A stretch of DNA of 64,000 nucleotides. It comes from JAPPHA01 sp963664045 (lineage in GTDB: Bacteria; Pseudomonadota; Alphaproteobacteria; Rhodobacterales; Rhodobacteraceae). Of the stretch, positions 25,853 through 33,875 are shown one piece after another (positions within the stretch are counted from its first letter, which is position 1; every line of letters begins with the position of its first letter). The notes under the pieces are model-generated. The model saw only the letters and a program-made list of their open reading frames with translations. It was not told the DNA's origin and made no database searches. Where the stretch lies: NCBI GenBank assembly GCA_963664045.2, contig CAXXGT010000013.1, positions 310,001 to 374,000 of the forward strand, written 5' to 3'. A program made the position numbers and the translations under genes.

Positions 25853-26143
25853 GTGAGATACCGCGGATACACCTCCGCATTGCGCCCCACGGAAGAACAA
25901 ACAGTTCTGATGGCGCGGTTCGTGAAGGTCGACCCTGCCTGTAGGTCTCAGACCTGCGCGTCCCGCGGGACCGCGGACAGGCGAAGCCGCGAGAGCCAGG
26001 CGTCCTTTGCTTGTACTGCGTGCGGGCACCAGGACTATGCTGATCGCCATGCCGCGCTCAACATTCTGAACCGGGGGAACACTCCGGGCGTGGAGCCGGT
26101 CCGTCGGGGCGGTGATGAAGCGCGAACTGTCCAGGTCGCCTAG
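25853..26143 (+). pseudogene. internally deleted TnpB (IS200/IS605 family) gene
   Basis: The 96-codon frame joins the very N-terminus of a TnpB protein (MRYRGYTSALRPTEEQ) to its C-terminal zinc ribbon (KVDPACRSQTCASRGTADR then FACTACGHQDYADRHAALN). A full TnpB is about 400 residues, so the wedge domain and most of the RuvC domain are gone; of the RuvC acids only the last Asp, in DYADRHAALNIL, is left. One zinc-ribbon cysteine pair is altered (CASRG in place of CSxCG). The frame is intact through the junction. It cannot be an active nuclease. The element's right end follows directly. Confidence 0.8.
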
Positions 26144-26150
26144 TCCTCCT

Positions 26151-26187
26151 GGAAATCCTCGCTCCCCACAGCGGGGAAGATGTCAAG
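26151..26187 (+). mobile_element. right end of the IS200/IS605-type element with omega-RNA hairpin
   Basis: The segment GGAAATCCTCGCT, a short loop, then AGCGGGGAAGATGTCAA forms an eight-base-pair stem (26156-26163 with 26170-26177, one T-G pair). This is the typical end of TnpB elements, where the 3' part of the guide RNA scaffold is encoded and the GTCAA boundary precedes the guide. The first bases after 26187 (GCGCCGTGACC...) would be the guide. Confidence 0.65.
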
Positions 26188-26257
26188 CGCCGTGACCGCA
26201 AGCGGATGGCCGGTCAGGCGGATGGTCCCCACCGGCTCCGGGCGTCGGCTTCGATCG

Positions 26258-26436
26258 TCAGTTCTCCTCACTGTCTCTCGCCAAGCCGTGGCCCGAACCG
26301 AGATGAAGGACGATGTCAGCCCTGACGATGCGCTTGAGGAGCGACTGAGGAGCGGTCTTGATGCGCTCAAGGCGTATGCGGTCCGCGTCCGAAAGCGTGA
26401 TCGACGTTTTCCTGCACCTGGCTATTCCTTTTTTGC
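26258..26436 (-). pseudogene. IS630 family transposase fragment (N-terminal)
   Basis: The minus strand encodes RKTSITLSDADRIRLERI and then LLKRIVRADIVLHLGSGHGL. This is the N-terminal helix-turn-helix region of IS630/Tc1-mariner transposases (pattern RARIVLLAADGxG). It breaks after about 50 residues with a frameshift and stop, and no catalytic DDE domain follows in the 80 bases before the TnpB right end. Confidence 0.6.
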
Positions 26437-26667
26437 TCCCTATCCACGGGTTCACGGCGGATACCGGGGCCCGTGAACCTCGCTTTGGAGAAAATTGAAC
26501 GTCGCGGATCTGGTGATGACAGGCCACATTCCGGTGCAGGACGTGATGGTCCTCTCCCCGGCGAACGAATTGATACATTTCAACGGAAATTCCAGACCAC
26601 GATCGGAACACGGACGCGAGGCTTTGTTTCCGTGCGGATTTCCACCCGACCACACCCGTCGTGACGA
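26437..26667. other. short spacer between IS630 fragment and the hydrolase gene
   Basis: Overlapping frames exist on both strands here, but none shows a domain. It is probably insertion-sequence debris. Confidence 0.35.
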
Positions 26668-27465
26668 TCAGGCCAGCTGCGCCAGTGCCGCCGCAAGAAA
26701 CGCATCGGGGCTTTCCAGGTTGGATAGATGCGCGGCACCCGGAATGACATGCACCTGCGCTCCGGCAACGCGGGCTGCCATGTCCTGGACCACCGGCAGG
26801 GGAGCCCCGGGGTCCAGCTCGCCCACGATGAAGTGCACGGGCCGCCTGACTTGGCCGAGCGACCGCAACAGGTCGAGCGTCTGCAGACAGCGCGCCGCCT
26901 TGCGGTAGCCCTCGGGCGGCGTTCGCAGGATCATCTCCCGGACCGAGGTCAGCAACGAGGCATTTGCGGGATCGGCCCGGAATGCCGGCGAGAACCACCG
27001 TGGCATCGTGCGCTCCGCAACCGCGTCCATGCCGCCGGAATCCAGGAGCGCGATATTGCCGTCCCACATCGCCTTGAAACCGTCGGGCGCGTCCGCCCGC
27101 GCATCGCAGCAGACCACACGCTCGACCCTGCCGGGATGTGCAAGCGCGAGCGCAAGCCCGGTCATGCCGCCCATCGACAGCCCCATGATCCTCGCCCGCT
27201 CGATGTCGAGATGGTCCATCAAGGCGATGACATCCGCTGCAAGCGTATCGAAGCCGAACTCGTCCTCGCTGACGCTGCTCTGCCCGTGACCGCGCGTGTC
27301 GTAGCCAAGCACCGTGAAACGCGCCTGCAGCTCCGCAAGCTGGCGCCGCCACATGCCACGATCCGATGCCAGCGAATTCGACAGGACCAGCCAGGGCCCA
27401 TCCCCCGCCACCGACCAGGAAATCCGGGTTCCGTCCCGAACACGGAGGCTGCCTGCCCTGCTCAT
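26668..27465 (-). CDS. alpha/beta hydrolase, 3-oxoadipate enol-lactonase-like
   Basis: A 265-residue alpha/beta hydrolase. The nucleophile elbow is GLSMGGMTGLALAL, the acid is in IVGELDPGAPLPVVQDMA, and the histidine is in IPGAAHLSNLESPDAF. The overall run (LVLSNSLASDRGMW, VLGYDTRGHGQSS) is that of PcaD enol-lactonases. The ATG overlaps the stop of the upstream flavin monooxygenase gene (ATGA, 27462-27465), so the two are translated together. No other beta-ketoadipate gene is near, so a hydrolase for the monooxygenase product is more likely than true PcaD. GC-rich codon use differs from core genes. Confidence 0.85.
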   Translation of the reverse strand: MSRAGSLRVRDGTRISWSVAGDGPWLVLSNSLASDRGMWRRQLAELQARFTVLGYDTRGHGQSSVSEDEFGFDTLAADVIALMDHLDIERARIMGLSMGGMTGLALALAHPGRVERVVCCDARADAPDGFKAMWDGNIALLDSGGMDAVAERTMPRWFSPAFRADPANASLLTSVREMILRTPPEGYRKAARCLQTLDLLRSLGQVRRPVHFIVGELDPGAPLPVVQDMAARVAGAQVHVIPGAAHLSNLESPDAFLAAALAQLA

Positions 27466-28556
27466 GAGGCGGCACCGATTGCGGCGTTGATCCGCGGCAT
27501 GACCTCTTCGGCCATCAGGATCATCGACCGACGGCCCAGGTCGCGGTCCGCCCAGTCGTGGCCCGCGTAGACCAGGTTCCCGAAATCACCAACCTGATCG
27601 CGGAACGCGAGAAGCTGTTCCGCGACCGAGGGCGGGTCGCCATGAATCACCAGCTGATCCACCACATCGTCGAGCGTCACCGCGCCGTCGGGCATGCTCT
27701 GATCCTCCTTGAACAGGTTCATGCGGCCGGCCGCCCCCAGCTTCGTCAGAAGCTGCGCGTAATAGTGGACATACGGGCTGCCGGGGTCGCGGGCATAGGC
27801 ACGCGCAGTCGCCATGTCGTCCGCAACGCAGATATTCTTGGCCACCCGCCAATTGGCGACGTCGGCCGCCCGCCCGCCCTGCGCGCAGCCCTCGACATAG
27901 TTCGGCCAATGCGTCGCCACCCACCTGGGCAGCAGGAAGTTCGCGGAAATCGGATCCCAGCCGCGCGCAGCCATCGCCGTGACACCCCTGGAAAATGGCG
28001 CGACCGCAGTGCCGACGATCGGCGGGTGCGGATCCTGGTAGGGCCTGAGAATCATGCCCTGGCCGATCTCGGGGATCATGGTGCGCTCGGTCGAGACCTC
28101 GTAGAACGCACCGGACAGGTTGTAGGGCGCCTCGCCCGCCCAGATGTCGAGAACCATGTCGATGCATTCGACGAACATGGCATTGCGGTCCCGGTCGAAA
28201 TTGCCGAACACCTCGGCATCCGACATCAGCCCGCCGGGCGAGATCCCGAAGATGAAGCGCCCCTCAAGCATGTGATCAAGCATCGCCACCTCGGCCGCCA
28301 CGCGGGCGGGGTGCGAGTTCGGAAGGTTCACGGTGCCCGTGCCGAGACGGATCGACTTGGTCTCATAGGCGAGGCTCGCAAGGAAGGCGACCGTCGAGGT
28401 GATGATCTCCGCATGATCGGTCGAGTGCTCACCGCAATAGGCCTCGGCAAAGCCCAGCTCCTCCGCCAGGAGGAACGCTTCGCGATCCTCCGCGATGCAT
28501 TGCGAGATCGCCTTGCCCAAAGGGTGGATCGGCATGGTGAAAAATGACAGCTCCAT
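27462..28556 (-). CDS. LLM class flavin-dependent monooxygenase
   Basis: A 364-residue luciferase-like TIM-barrel protein. Typical segments are MELSFFTMPIHPLGK at the start, AEELGFAEAYCGEHSTD, IRLGTGTVNLPNSHPARVAAEVAMLD and RFIFGISPGG. Enzymes of this class use reduced FMN and O2 to hydroxylate or cleave substrates and need a flavin reductase, none of which is adjacent. The start ATG 28556 has GGAGGG five bases upstream. It is coupled to the alpha/beta hydrolase gene by an ATGA overlap. The pair suggests Baeyer-Villiger-like oxidation then lactone or ester hydrolysis; this is inference. Confidence 0.88.
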   Translation of the reverse strand: MELSFFTMPIHPLGKAISQCIAEDREAFLLAEELGFAEAYCGEHSTDHAEIITSTVAFLASLAYETKSIRLGTGTVNLPNSHPARVAAEVAMLDHMLEGRFIFGISPGGLMSDAEVFGNFDRDRNAMFVECIDMVLDIWAGEAPYNLSGAFYEVSTERTMIPEIGQGMILRPYQDPHPPIVGTAVAPFSRGVTAMAARGWDPISANFLLPRWVATHWPNYVEGCAQGGRAADVANWRVAKNICVADDMATARAYARDPGSPYVHYYAQLLTKLGAAGRMNLFKEDQSMPDGAVTLDDVVDQLVIHGDPPSVAEQLLAFRDQVGDFGNLVYAGHDWADRDLGRRSMILMAEEVMPRINAAIGAAS

Positions 28557-28635
28557 CTGGCCCTCCGAACGGCTCTTTCCAGCGGGATTATCCATCACCG
28601 CCGCCCCGGCGGAAAATGATGGTTGCTCATGGCCG

Positions 28636-28847
28636 CCATCAGGTTTCCCGATAGAAGGCGAGGGGCGCCGACGTTCCCTGGTCGAACTCGTCCAGCGCCG
28701 TCGTGAGTTCGCCATTGAGAACACCGCAGAACGCCTGGCCCGCGTCGCTCAGCGGCACCGAAACCGGCTCGATCCGAAGGTAATCGACAGTCAGTGCCGG
28801 CCCGGCGATCGGAATCACCCGGCGCCGGACACCCGCCAGGTGCCGTC
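28636..28847 (-). pseudogene. C-terminal remnant of an unidentified protein
   Basis: An open frame with no start codon reads RSVGRHLAGVRRRVIPIAG, then LTVDYLRIEPVSVPLSDAGQ and LDEFDQGTSAPLAFYRET before a stop at about 28639. It looks like real protein sequence but has no upstream part: it begins where the enolase-superfamily gene stops (28848). I do not recognise the family. Confidence 0.4.
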
Positions 28848-29939
28848 CTACCGAACGAGAAGAGCGCGTAGTCTGTCAGGGTCAACTTCCATGCCGAGCC
28901 CCGGTGCGTCTGACGGTGCGAGCGTGCCGTTTACGATTTCAACCGGCTCAACGGCGACGTCCGTCGAAAGATACTGACACGTCGGGCTGGCGTCCCAATC
29001 CAACCGTGGCAGGGTCACGGCAAGATGCGCAATCGCCGCGCTGCCGATCGAGGACTCGGCAACCTTGCCCGCCAGATTTACTTTCAACTGCAGTGAATTC
29101 ATCAACTTCCCGGCGGCGAGGACTCCCCCGACTCCCATCTTGAGGGGTTTCAGGCTTCCTCCGGATGCGGCCCGTGTCTCATGATGGATGCGGATGTCCT
29201 CGATACGGCGGAACCCCTCGTCCGCGCCTATCGGAACGCTCGTCGCTTCTGCGCAGGCGGCCATCCCGGTCAGGTCCGAGGCCGGCAACGGTTGTTCGAT
29301 GAAGTCCAAACCGGCATCCTTTGCACCGGCAGCGAACGCGACCGCGTCGGCGAGGTCGAATCCTCCGTTTGCATCCGCAGAAACCCGGATGTCCTTCCCC
29401 ACGGCGGTCCGAACCGCATGGCACCTTGCCAGGTCGGACGCCACGCCGTCGATCCCGACCTTGACCTTGAACGCCCGAACACCGCCTTGCAGAAGACGCT
29501 CGACCTCCGTCTCGTACCGATTCGACGAAACAAGTGCCAAGACAGGCGCACTGCCGCGAACGCGGCCCCCCAGGATCTGGTACAGGGGCGTGCCAGTGCG
29601 CCGACCGAAAAGATCAAGGACGGCCATTTCGACTGCGCATCTTGTTCCCGGGCTCCCGGGAATCGTCGATTTGACAAGGCGGTATATGTCGTCGGCGGAG
29701 GTTATCTCCAGTCCGGTTAACGTGTGCGCGGCGGATTCCGCCGCGGAAACCATTCCCTCAAGTGTGTCACCCGTCATGAGTGGCGCCGAGGCGGCTTCTC
29801 CCCAGCCGACATTGCCCTCGTCGTCAGAGACGCTCACCAACAAATTGCGAGAGACAGAGATCGTCTCGCCGGACATCGGCATGGAGCGTCCGAGAGGCAG
29901 CGCGACTCCGAAAGATTCCAGGTCTGATATCCGAAGCAT
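28848..29939 (-). CDS. mandelate racemase/muconate lactonizing enzyme family protein
   Basis: A 363-residue enolase-superfamily enzyme. The catalytic lysine pair is in FKVKVG, and the three metal ligands are in SADANGG (Asp), FIEQPL (Glu) and GADEG (Asp). The opposing base lysine is in LKPLKMG. This Lys/Lys pattern is that of the muconate cycloisomerase subgroup, which includes cycloisomerases, dipeptide epimerases and N-succinylamino acid racemases. It is the last gene of a minus-strand operon (VOC epimerase, crotonase, CoA transferase, this gene), 15 bases after the CoA transferase. Confidence 0.88.
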   Translation of the reverse strand: MLRISDLESFGVALPLGRSMPMSGETISVSRNLLVSVSDDEGNVGWGEAASAPLMTGDTLEGMVSAAESAAHTLTGLEITSADDIYRLVKSTIPGSPGTRCAVEMAVLDLFGRRTGTPLYQILGGRVRGSAPVLALVSSNRYETEVERLLQGGVRAFKVKVGIDGVASDLARCHAVRTAVGKDIRVSADANGGFDLADAVAFAAGAKDAGLDFIEQPLPASDLTGMAACAEATSVPIGADEGFRRIEDIRIHHETRAASGGSLKPLKMGVGGVLAAGKLMNSLQLKVNLAGKVAESSIGSAAIAHLAVTLPRLDWDASPTCQYLSTDVAVEPVEIVNGTLAPSDAPGLGMEVDPDRLRALLVR

Positions 29940-29954
29940 CTCAGCGCCGCACGA

Positions 29955-31163
29955 TCAGATCACGCCGTCTCGCCGGTATTCTGCGATCGTCTCCGGTTCC
30001 AGTCGGAGCATCTCTGACAAGATCGCCTCGGTATCCGAACCGAGTTGCGGTGGTGGCAACTCGACCGACGCCGGTGTGTCGGAGAAGCTGTATGGAATTC
30101 CGAGCGTTCGGATCGCCCCTGCCGTCGGATGCATGAGTTCTGCCACCATGTCGCATGCGGCGGTCTGCGGGTCGGCGATCGCTTCGTGCACGCCGTTGAT
30201 CGGGCTGCAGGGTATGCTGCGCCCGCGCAATTGATCCAGACAGGCATCGACGCTGCGCGTGGCCAGCGCCTTGGCGACGAGGGTGTCGATCGCCTCGCGG
30301 TTGCGAACGCGATCCGCGTTGCGGGAAAATCGATCGTCGTCGGCCCATTCCGGATGGTCCAGGCACTCCGCGAGACGAGAGAACTGAGCGTCGTTTCCGA
30401 CCGCAAGTGCGATGCTGCCGTCCGTGCATTCAAAAGCACGATAGGGAACGATGTTGGGATGACCGTTGCCGTACCGACCCGGCCGTCTTCCGCTGGCAAG
30501 GTGATTGGAGGCGACGTTCACCAGCATCGAAAGCCCGGTCGAATACAGCGACACCTCGAACTTTTGTCCGCGGCCGGTTCTGTAGCGGTTGTTGAGGGCG
30601 GCAAGGATTCCCATCGACGCGTACATTCCGGTGCACACGTCGACGATCGCGACTCCGAGTTTCATCGGTTCCCCGTCCGGGGCACCGGTGATGCTCATCA
30701 ATCCACATTCGGCCTGCATGAGGAAGTCGTATCCGGGCATGCCGCTACGTGGGCCCGTGTCGCCGTATCCGGAGATTTCGCAGTGCACGAGGCGCGGCGC
30801 TTCCCGTTCGCGCCACTCCCTCGTGATCCCCCAGTTCTCGAACGTTCCCGTCCTGAAGTTCTCAATCACGACATCGGCCGAACTCAGGAGTGACTTCAAC
30901 ACCTCCAGACCGCGCGGGTCCTTGAGATTCAGAGTCATCCCGCGCTTGTTCCGGTTCACTCCCAGGAAATAAGCGGCCTCTCCGCCCACGAACGGAGGGC
31001 CCCAGCCTCGGGTGTCGTCGCCTTTTCCGGGTTGCTCGATCTTGATGATCTCGGCGCCCATGTCGCCGAGGTTCATCGTACAGAACGGCCCGGCAAGTAT
31101 CCGGCTAAGATCGACGACCCGGATGCCTGACAGCGGTCCGGTCCTGACGGGGTCCCCTGTCAT
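29955..31163 (-). CDS. CaiB/BaiF family CoA transferase
   Basis: A 402-residue class III CoA transferase. The N-terminal signature is LSGIRVVDLSRILAGPFCTM, then GADIIKIE-type DMGAEIIKIEQPGKGDD, and the catalytic aspartate is in LGVAIVDVCTGMYA. The family moves CoA between carboxylic acids and so activates an acid without ATP. The start ATG 31163 overlaps the stop of the crotonase gene (ATGA). The longer in-frame extension to 31535 lies within the crotonase gene in another frame and is not real. Confidence 0.92.
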   Translation of the reverse strand: MTGDPVRTGPLSGIRVVDLSRILAGPFCTMNLGDMGAEIIKIEQPGKGDDTRGWGPPFVGGEAAYFLGVNRNKRGMTLNLKDPRGLEVLKSLLSSADVVIENFRTGTFENWGITREWREREAPRLVHCEISGYGDTGPRSGMPGYDFLMQAECGLMSITGAPDGEPMKLGVAIVDVCTGMYASMGILAALNNRYRTGRGQKFEVSLYSTGLSMLVNVASNHLASGRRPGRYGNGHPNIVPYRAFECTDGSIALAVGNDAQFSRLAECLDHPEWADDDRFSRNADRVRNREAIDTLVAKALATRSVDACLDQLRGRSIPCSPINGVHEAIADPQTAACDMVAELMHPTAGAIRTLGIPYSFSDTPASVELPPPQLGSDTEAILSEMLRLEPETIAEYRRDGVI

Positions 31164-32044
31164 GATTGCGGATTTTTCGGCGGTGCCATGTTGTCGTCCG
31201 CCGCAAGTCCGTCGAGATAGTCGCGGACGGTCTCCCGATTGCGCTCGCGAAACTTCTGAAAGTCCGGCTTTCGCCGTTCGAGAAACGCGTTCATCCCTTC
31301 CATGGCCTCCTCCGAACCCCAGACATGGGCGAGCAACTCCATTCCCTGCTGCCATGAGGCGTAGAGCTCGTCCGACTCGTGGTTCAGTGACTTCTTCGTC
31401 TGCCTCAGGGTCTGCGAACTCAGGGACTTGAACTGCGCGCACCAGTCTTCGGTGGCCTGCCGCAGTTCCGACTGCGGGACGACGCGATTGATCAGTCCGA
31501 CTCGAACCGCTTCCTCCGCGGTGAAGGTCCGGCACATGAAGATCATCTCCCGAGCGAGTCGTTCACCGATTAGCCGCGGCAGGTACTGCGTCGCACCAAC
31601 CGTCGGACAAGCGCCGACGCGGGCGCCGGTCTGCCCGAAGACCGAATTATCCGACGCAATGACGAGGTCACACCACAAGGCCAGCTCGTGTCCGCCGCCC
31701 ATGCACCATCCGTTGACCATGGCGATCACGGGAATCGGAAGTCCACGAATTGTCATCGCGAGTCCGAGCATGCGCTCGTTCCAGTGCGCGGCATTGACCC
31801 AATTCAGCCGCATCATCGCGAAAAAGTCGCCTCCGGCGGAAAATGCCTTGTCACCGGATCCAGTGACGACCGCGCAGGTAATTGACGGGTCGTCCCTGGT
31901 CGAGCGAAGCGCATGGATGAGTTCGTCCAGCGTTTGTTCCCGGAACGCGTTCCGCACCTCCGGCCGATTGATCGTGACCCACGCGACCTGGTCTTTCACC
32001 TCGTACAGGATCTCCCGGTAACGGTCCTCTCGGTTTTCGTTCAT
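31160..32044 (-). CDS. enoyl-CoA hydratase/isomerase (crotonase) family protein
   Basis: A 294-residue crotonase. The oxyanion-hole glycines lie in FSAGGDFFAM and WCMGGGHELALWCDLVIA. The second active-site region is FGQTGARVGACPTVGATQYL, which resembles MenB (dihydroxynaphthoyl-CoA synthase) and BadI (2-ketocyclohexanecarboxyl-CoA hydrolase) more than fatty-acid hydratases. That would fit ring closure or ring opening of a cyclic CoA ester. It overlaps the VOC gene by four bases at its start and the CoA transferase by four at its end, so the operon is tightly coupled. Confidence 0.88.
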   Translation of the reverse strand: MNENREDRYREILYEVKDQVAWVTINRPEVRNAFREQTLDELIHALRSTRDDPSITCAVVTGSGDKAFSAGGDFFAMMRLNWVNAAHWNERMLGLAMTIRGLPIPVIAMVNGWCMGGGHELALWCDLVIASDNSVFGQTGARVGACPTVGATQYLPRLIGERLAREMIFMCRTFTAEEAVRVGLINRVVPQSELRQATEDWCAQFKSLSSQTLRQTKKSLNHESDELYASWQQGMELLAHVWGSEEAMEGMNAFLERRKPDFQKFRERNRETVRDYLDGLAADDNMAPPKNPQS

Positions 32045-32535
32045 CGCTTTCTCCAGTTTTCGTATTGCGCGTCATCCGATTCCCGTTCGGCTTCCTCGAT
32101 CTCGATCAGTGTTCCGAGGGTTGCCTTGGGATGAAGGAAAAACAACGGACGCCCGTGGTAACCCGGCCTCGGGCGGTTCAGCGGCCGAAGCCCCTTTGCC
32201 ATCGATGCGGTGTGTGCGGATGACGCGTCGTCCGTCGCAAGGCAGATGTGGTGCAGACCGCCCTCTGGATTTCGCGCGAGGAAGCGTCCAACCGGCGAAT
32301 CCCGGCTCAATGGTTCCATCAGTTCAATATCCGCGTTCGCCAGTCGCACGAATGCGATTCGAACGGACTGCTCGGCCAAGGTAACGGCCTCGCTGACTTC
32401 AGCGGCAAAGCTGTCCCGAAAGAACGAGATTGCGGAGTCCAGGTCTGGAACCGCCACCGCCACGTGGTCGATCGATCCGACGCCAATCGGCACGGAAACT
32501 TCCGTGCCCTCGCCCATTTCCGTGCCCTCGCCCAT
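32041..32535 (-). CDS. VOC family protein, methylmalonyl-CoA epimerase-like
   Basis: A 164-residue vicinal-oxygen-chelate protein. The two half-domains carry SIDHVAVAVPDLDSAISFF, then IELMEPLSRDSP, GGLHHICLATDD and a metal-ligand glutamate in GTLIEIEEAE. The pattern is that of methylmalonyl-CoA epimerase, so the substrate is probably a CoA thioester. I chose ATG 32535 because GGGAGG lies five bases upstream. An 18-base tandem repeat covers this start and repeats MGEGTE twice. It is the first gene of the minus-strand operon. Confidence 0.85.
   Translation of the reverse strand: MGEGTEMGEGTEVSVPIGVGSIDHVAVAVPDLDSAISFFRDSFAAEVSEAVTLAEQSVRIAFVRLANADIELMEPLSRDSPVGRFLARNPEGGLHHICLATDDASSAHTASMAKGLRPLNRPRPGYHGRPLFFLHPKATLGTLIEIEEAERESDDAQYENWRKR
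32500..32535. repeat. two tandem 18-base units over the start of the VOC gene
   Basis: The unit TTCCGTGCCCTCGCCCAT occurs at 32500-32517 and again at 32518-32535 without a change. Each unit contains an ATG and a purine-rich stretch on the minus strand, so the gene has two nearly equal starts six codons apart. Confidence 0.9.
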
Positions 32536-32787
32536 TGTGCCCTCCCGCGCGCATCGGCGTTCCACAGGGACACCGTTTCATTCGGAACTGCTACCATAAG
32601 GTCAAGTCCCGTCGCAAGAAACCCAAATTGCGGTCCGCAACACGGTACGCCACCGGGGGCGCTCCGCGCTCCGGCAGTTTCTGGACACCGGCAGTTGCGA
32701 CCTTTAACCTCTCCTTCCGTGAAACGGACCATCGGCCGGGCGGAACCGAAAGCTCGGACCAGATTGACACGAAACGGCGAGGGAGCA
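32536..32787. promoter_or_regulatory. divergent promoter region of the catabolic cluster
   Basis: A 252-base spacer separates the minus-strand VOC-to-enolase operon from the plus-strand amidohydrolase-Rid-TTT operon. It must hold promoters for both. I see no clear operator, and no regulator gene lies in either operon. Confidence 0.5.
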
Positions 32788-33783
32788 ATGAAGATGAAGA
32801 TCAGGACAATCGACATCCACGCGCATTTTTTTCCCGAGGCCTATCTGAAGCTGGTCGCCGAGGAGGGCGACCGATTCGGGATCGGCTGCGAGTGGGATGG
32901 CGTCGATGGACCGAGCATCACAATTGCCAATAATGTCACACCGGTAGAGATCCGCTACTACGACATTTCGGCAAGGCTGGACTCGATGGACGAGCAGGGC
33001 GTCTCCGTCCATGCCCTGTCACTTACTCAACCGATGGTCTACTGGGCGCCCGCGGATCTTGCGAGGCGCCTGTCGGAAGCCTTCAATGACGCCTGCGTCG
33101 GGGCCCACCTCTCCCACCCTGACCGTTTCGTCGGTCTGGCGACTCTTCCGATGCACGAGCCTGACCTCGCTCTGGCCGAACTGGCCCGAATCCGGGACTT
33201 GCCGGGAATTCGGGGCATCTACATGGGCACCCGGGTCGGCGACAGGGAACTGTCCGACGAAAGCTTTTTCCCGGTCTACGAAGCAATTCAGGACCGGGGG
33301 TTCGCGGTGTTCCTTCATCCTGTCAACGTTGTCGATCCCGCTCGACTTCGGAAATTTTATCTGACGAATTTTATTGGCAATCCGACCGAGTCGGCGATCG
33401 CCGCCTCCCATCTGATCTTCGGCGAGGTGTTGGACAGGTTTCCGGAGCTGACGTTCTGCCTGCCGCACGCCGGCGGAACCTTTCCCTACCTGGTGGGACG
33501 AATTACGCACGGATGGGGAGTACGCCCGGAATGCCGGCACTTGCGCAATCCGCCCGATACGTATCTGCGGCGGTTCTACTACGACACCATAACGCACGCC
33601 CATCCGGCCCTGGACTACCTCATCTCGCTCGTCGGCGCCGACAGGGTCGTCCTTGGCAGTGACTTCTGCTTCGACATGTCCTACCAGCGTCCGGTCGAGT
33701 TCGTCACCCAACATGCCGGCCTCAGCGAAGACGAGCGGTCCTTGATTCTGTCCGGGAACGCGACTAGGCTTCTGGGGATGTGA
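32788..33783 (+). CDS. amidohydrolase family protein, ACMSD-like decarboxylase/hydrolase
   Basis: A 331-residue TIM-barrel metal enzyme of the amidohydrolase_2 group. Metal ligands are His11 and His13 in IDIHAHFFP, a histidine in VFLHPVN, one in CLPHAGGTFPYL and an aspartate in VVLGSDFCFDM. This arrangement is that of aminocarboxymuconate-semialdehyde decarboxylase and related resorcylate decarboxylases, which remove a carboxyl from an unsaturated or aromatic acid. The start ATG 32788 has GAGGGAGCA in front; the longer frame back to 32248 overlaps the VOC gene and is rejected. It is the first gene of the plus-strand operon. Confidence 0.9.
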   Translation: MKMKIRTIDIHAHFFPEAYLKLVAEEGDRFGIGCEWDGVDGPSITIANNVTPVEIRYYDISARLDSMDEQGVSVHALSLTQPMVYWAPADLARRLSEAFNDACVGAHLSHPDRFVGLATLPMHEPDLALAELARIRDLPGIRGIYMGTRVGDRELSDESFFPVYEAIQDRGFAVFLHPVNVVDPARLRKFYLTNFIGNPTESAIAASHLIFGEVLDRFPELTFCLPHAGGTFPYLVGRITHGWGVRPECRHLRNPPDTYLRRFYYDTITHAHPALDYLISLVGADRVVLGSDFCFDMSYQRPVEFVTQHAGLSEDERSLILSGNATRLLGM

Positions 33784-33875
33784 GACCCGCACAGCGGCGG
33801 CGGCGAAACTGGTCGCCCACGGGTGTCGTTACGAATGCCCGATGCCGCCGGCATCGCTTTTGCTTGGAGGTTGGA

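Noticed and set aside
26668..27465. Calling the hydrolase pcaD (protocatechuate pathway)
   Set aside because: The fold matches, but no pcaB, pcaC, pcaG or pcaH is near and the gene is coupled to a flavin monooxygenase, so only a family-level call is safe.
26258..27475. A 405-codon minus-strand frame covering the hydrolase gene
   Set aside because: It runs in the wrong frame through the enol-lactonase-like gene, with long Gly/Ala/Arg runs typical of shadow frames in GC-rich DNA; only its last 60 codons (IS630 fragment) look real.
32248..32787. Extension of the amidohydrolase gene upstream to 32248
   Set aside because: The extension overlaps the divergent VOC gene in antisense and has no similarity; ATG 32788 has a good RBS and begins directly before the metal-binding motif.
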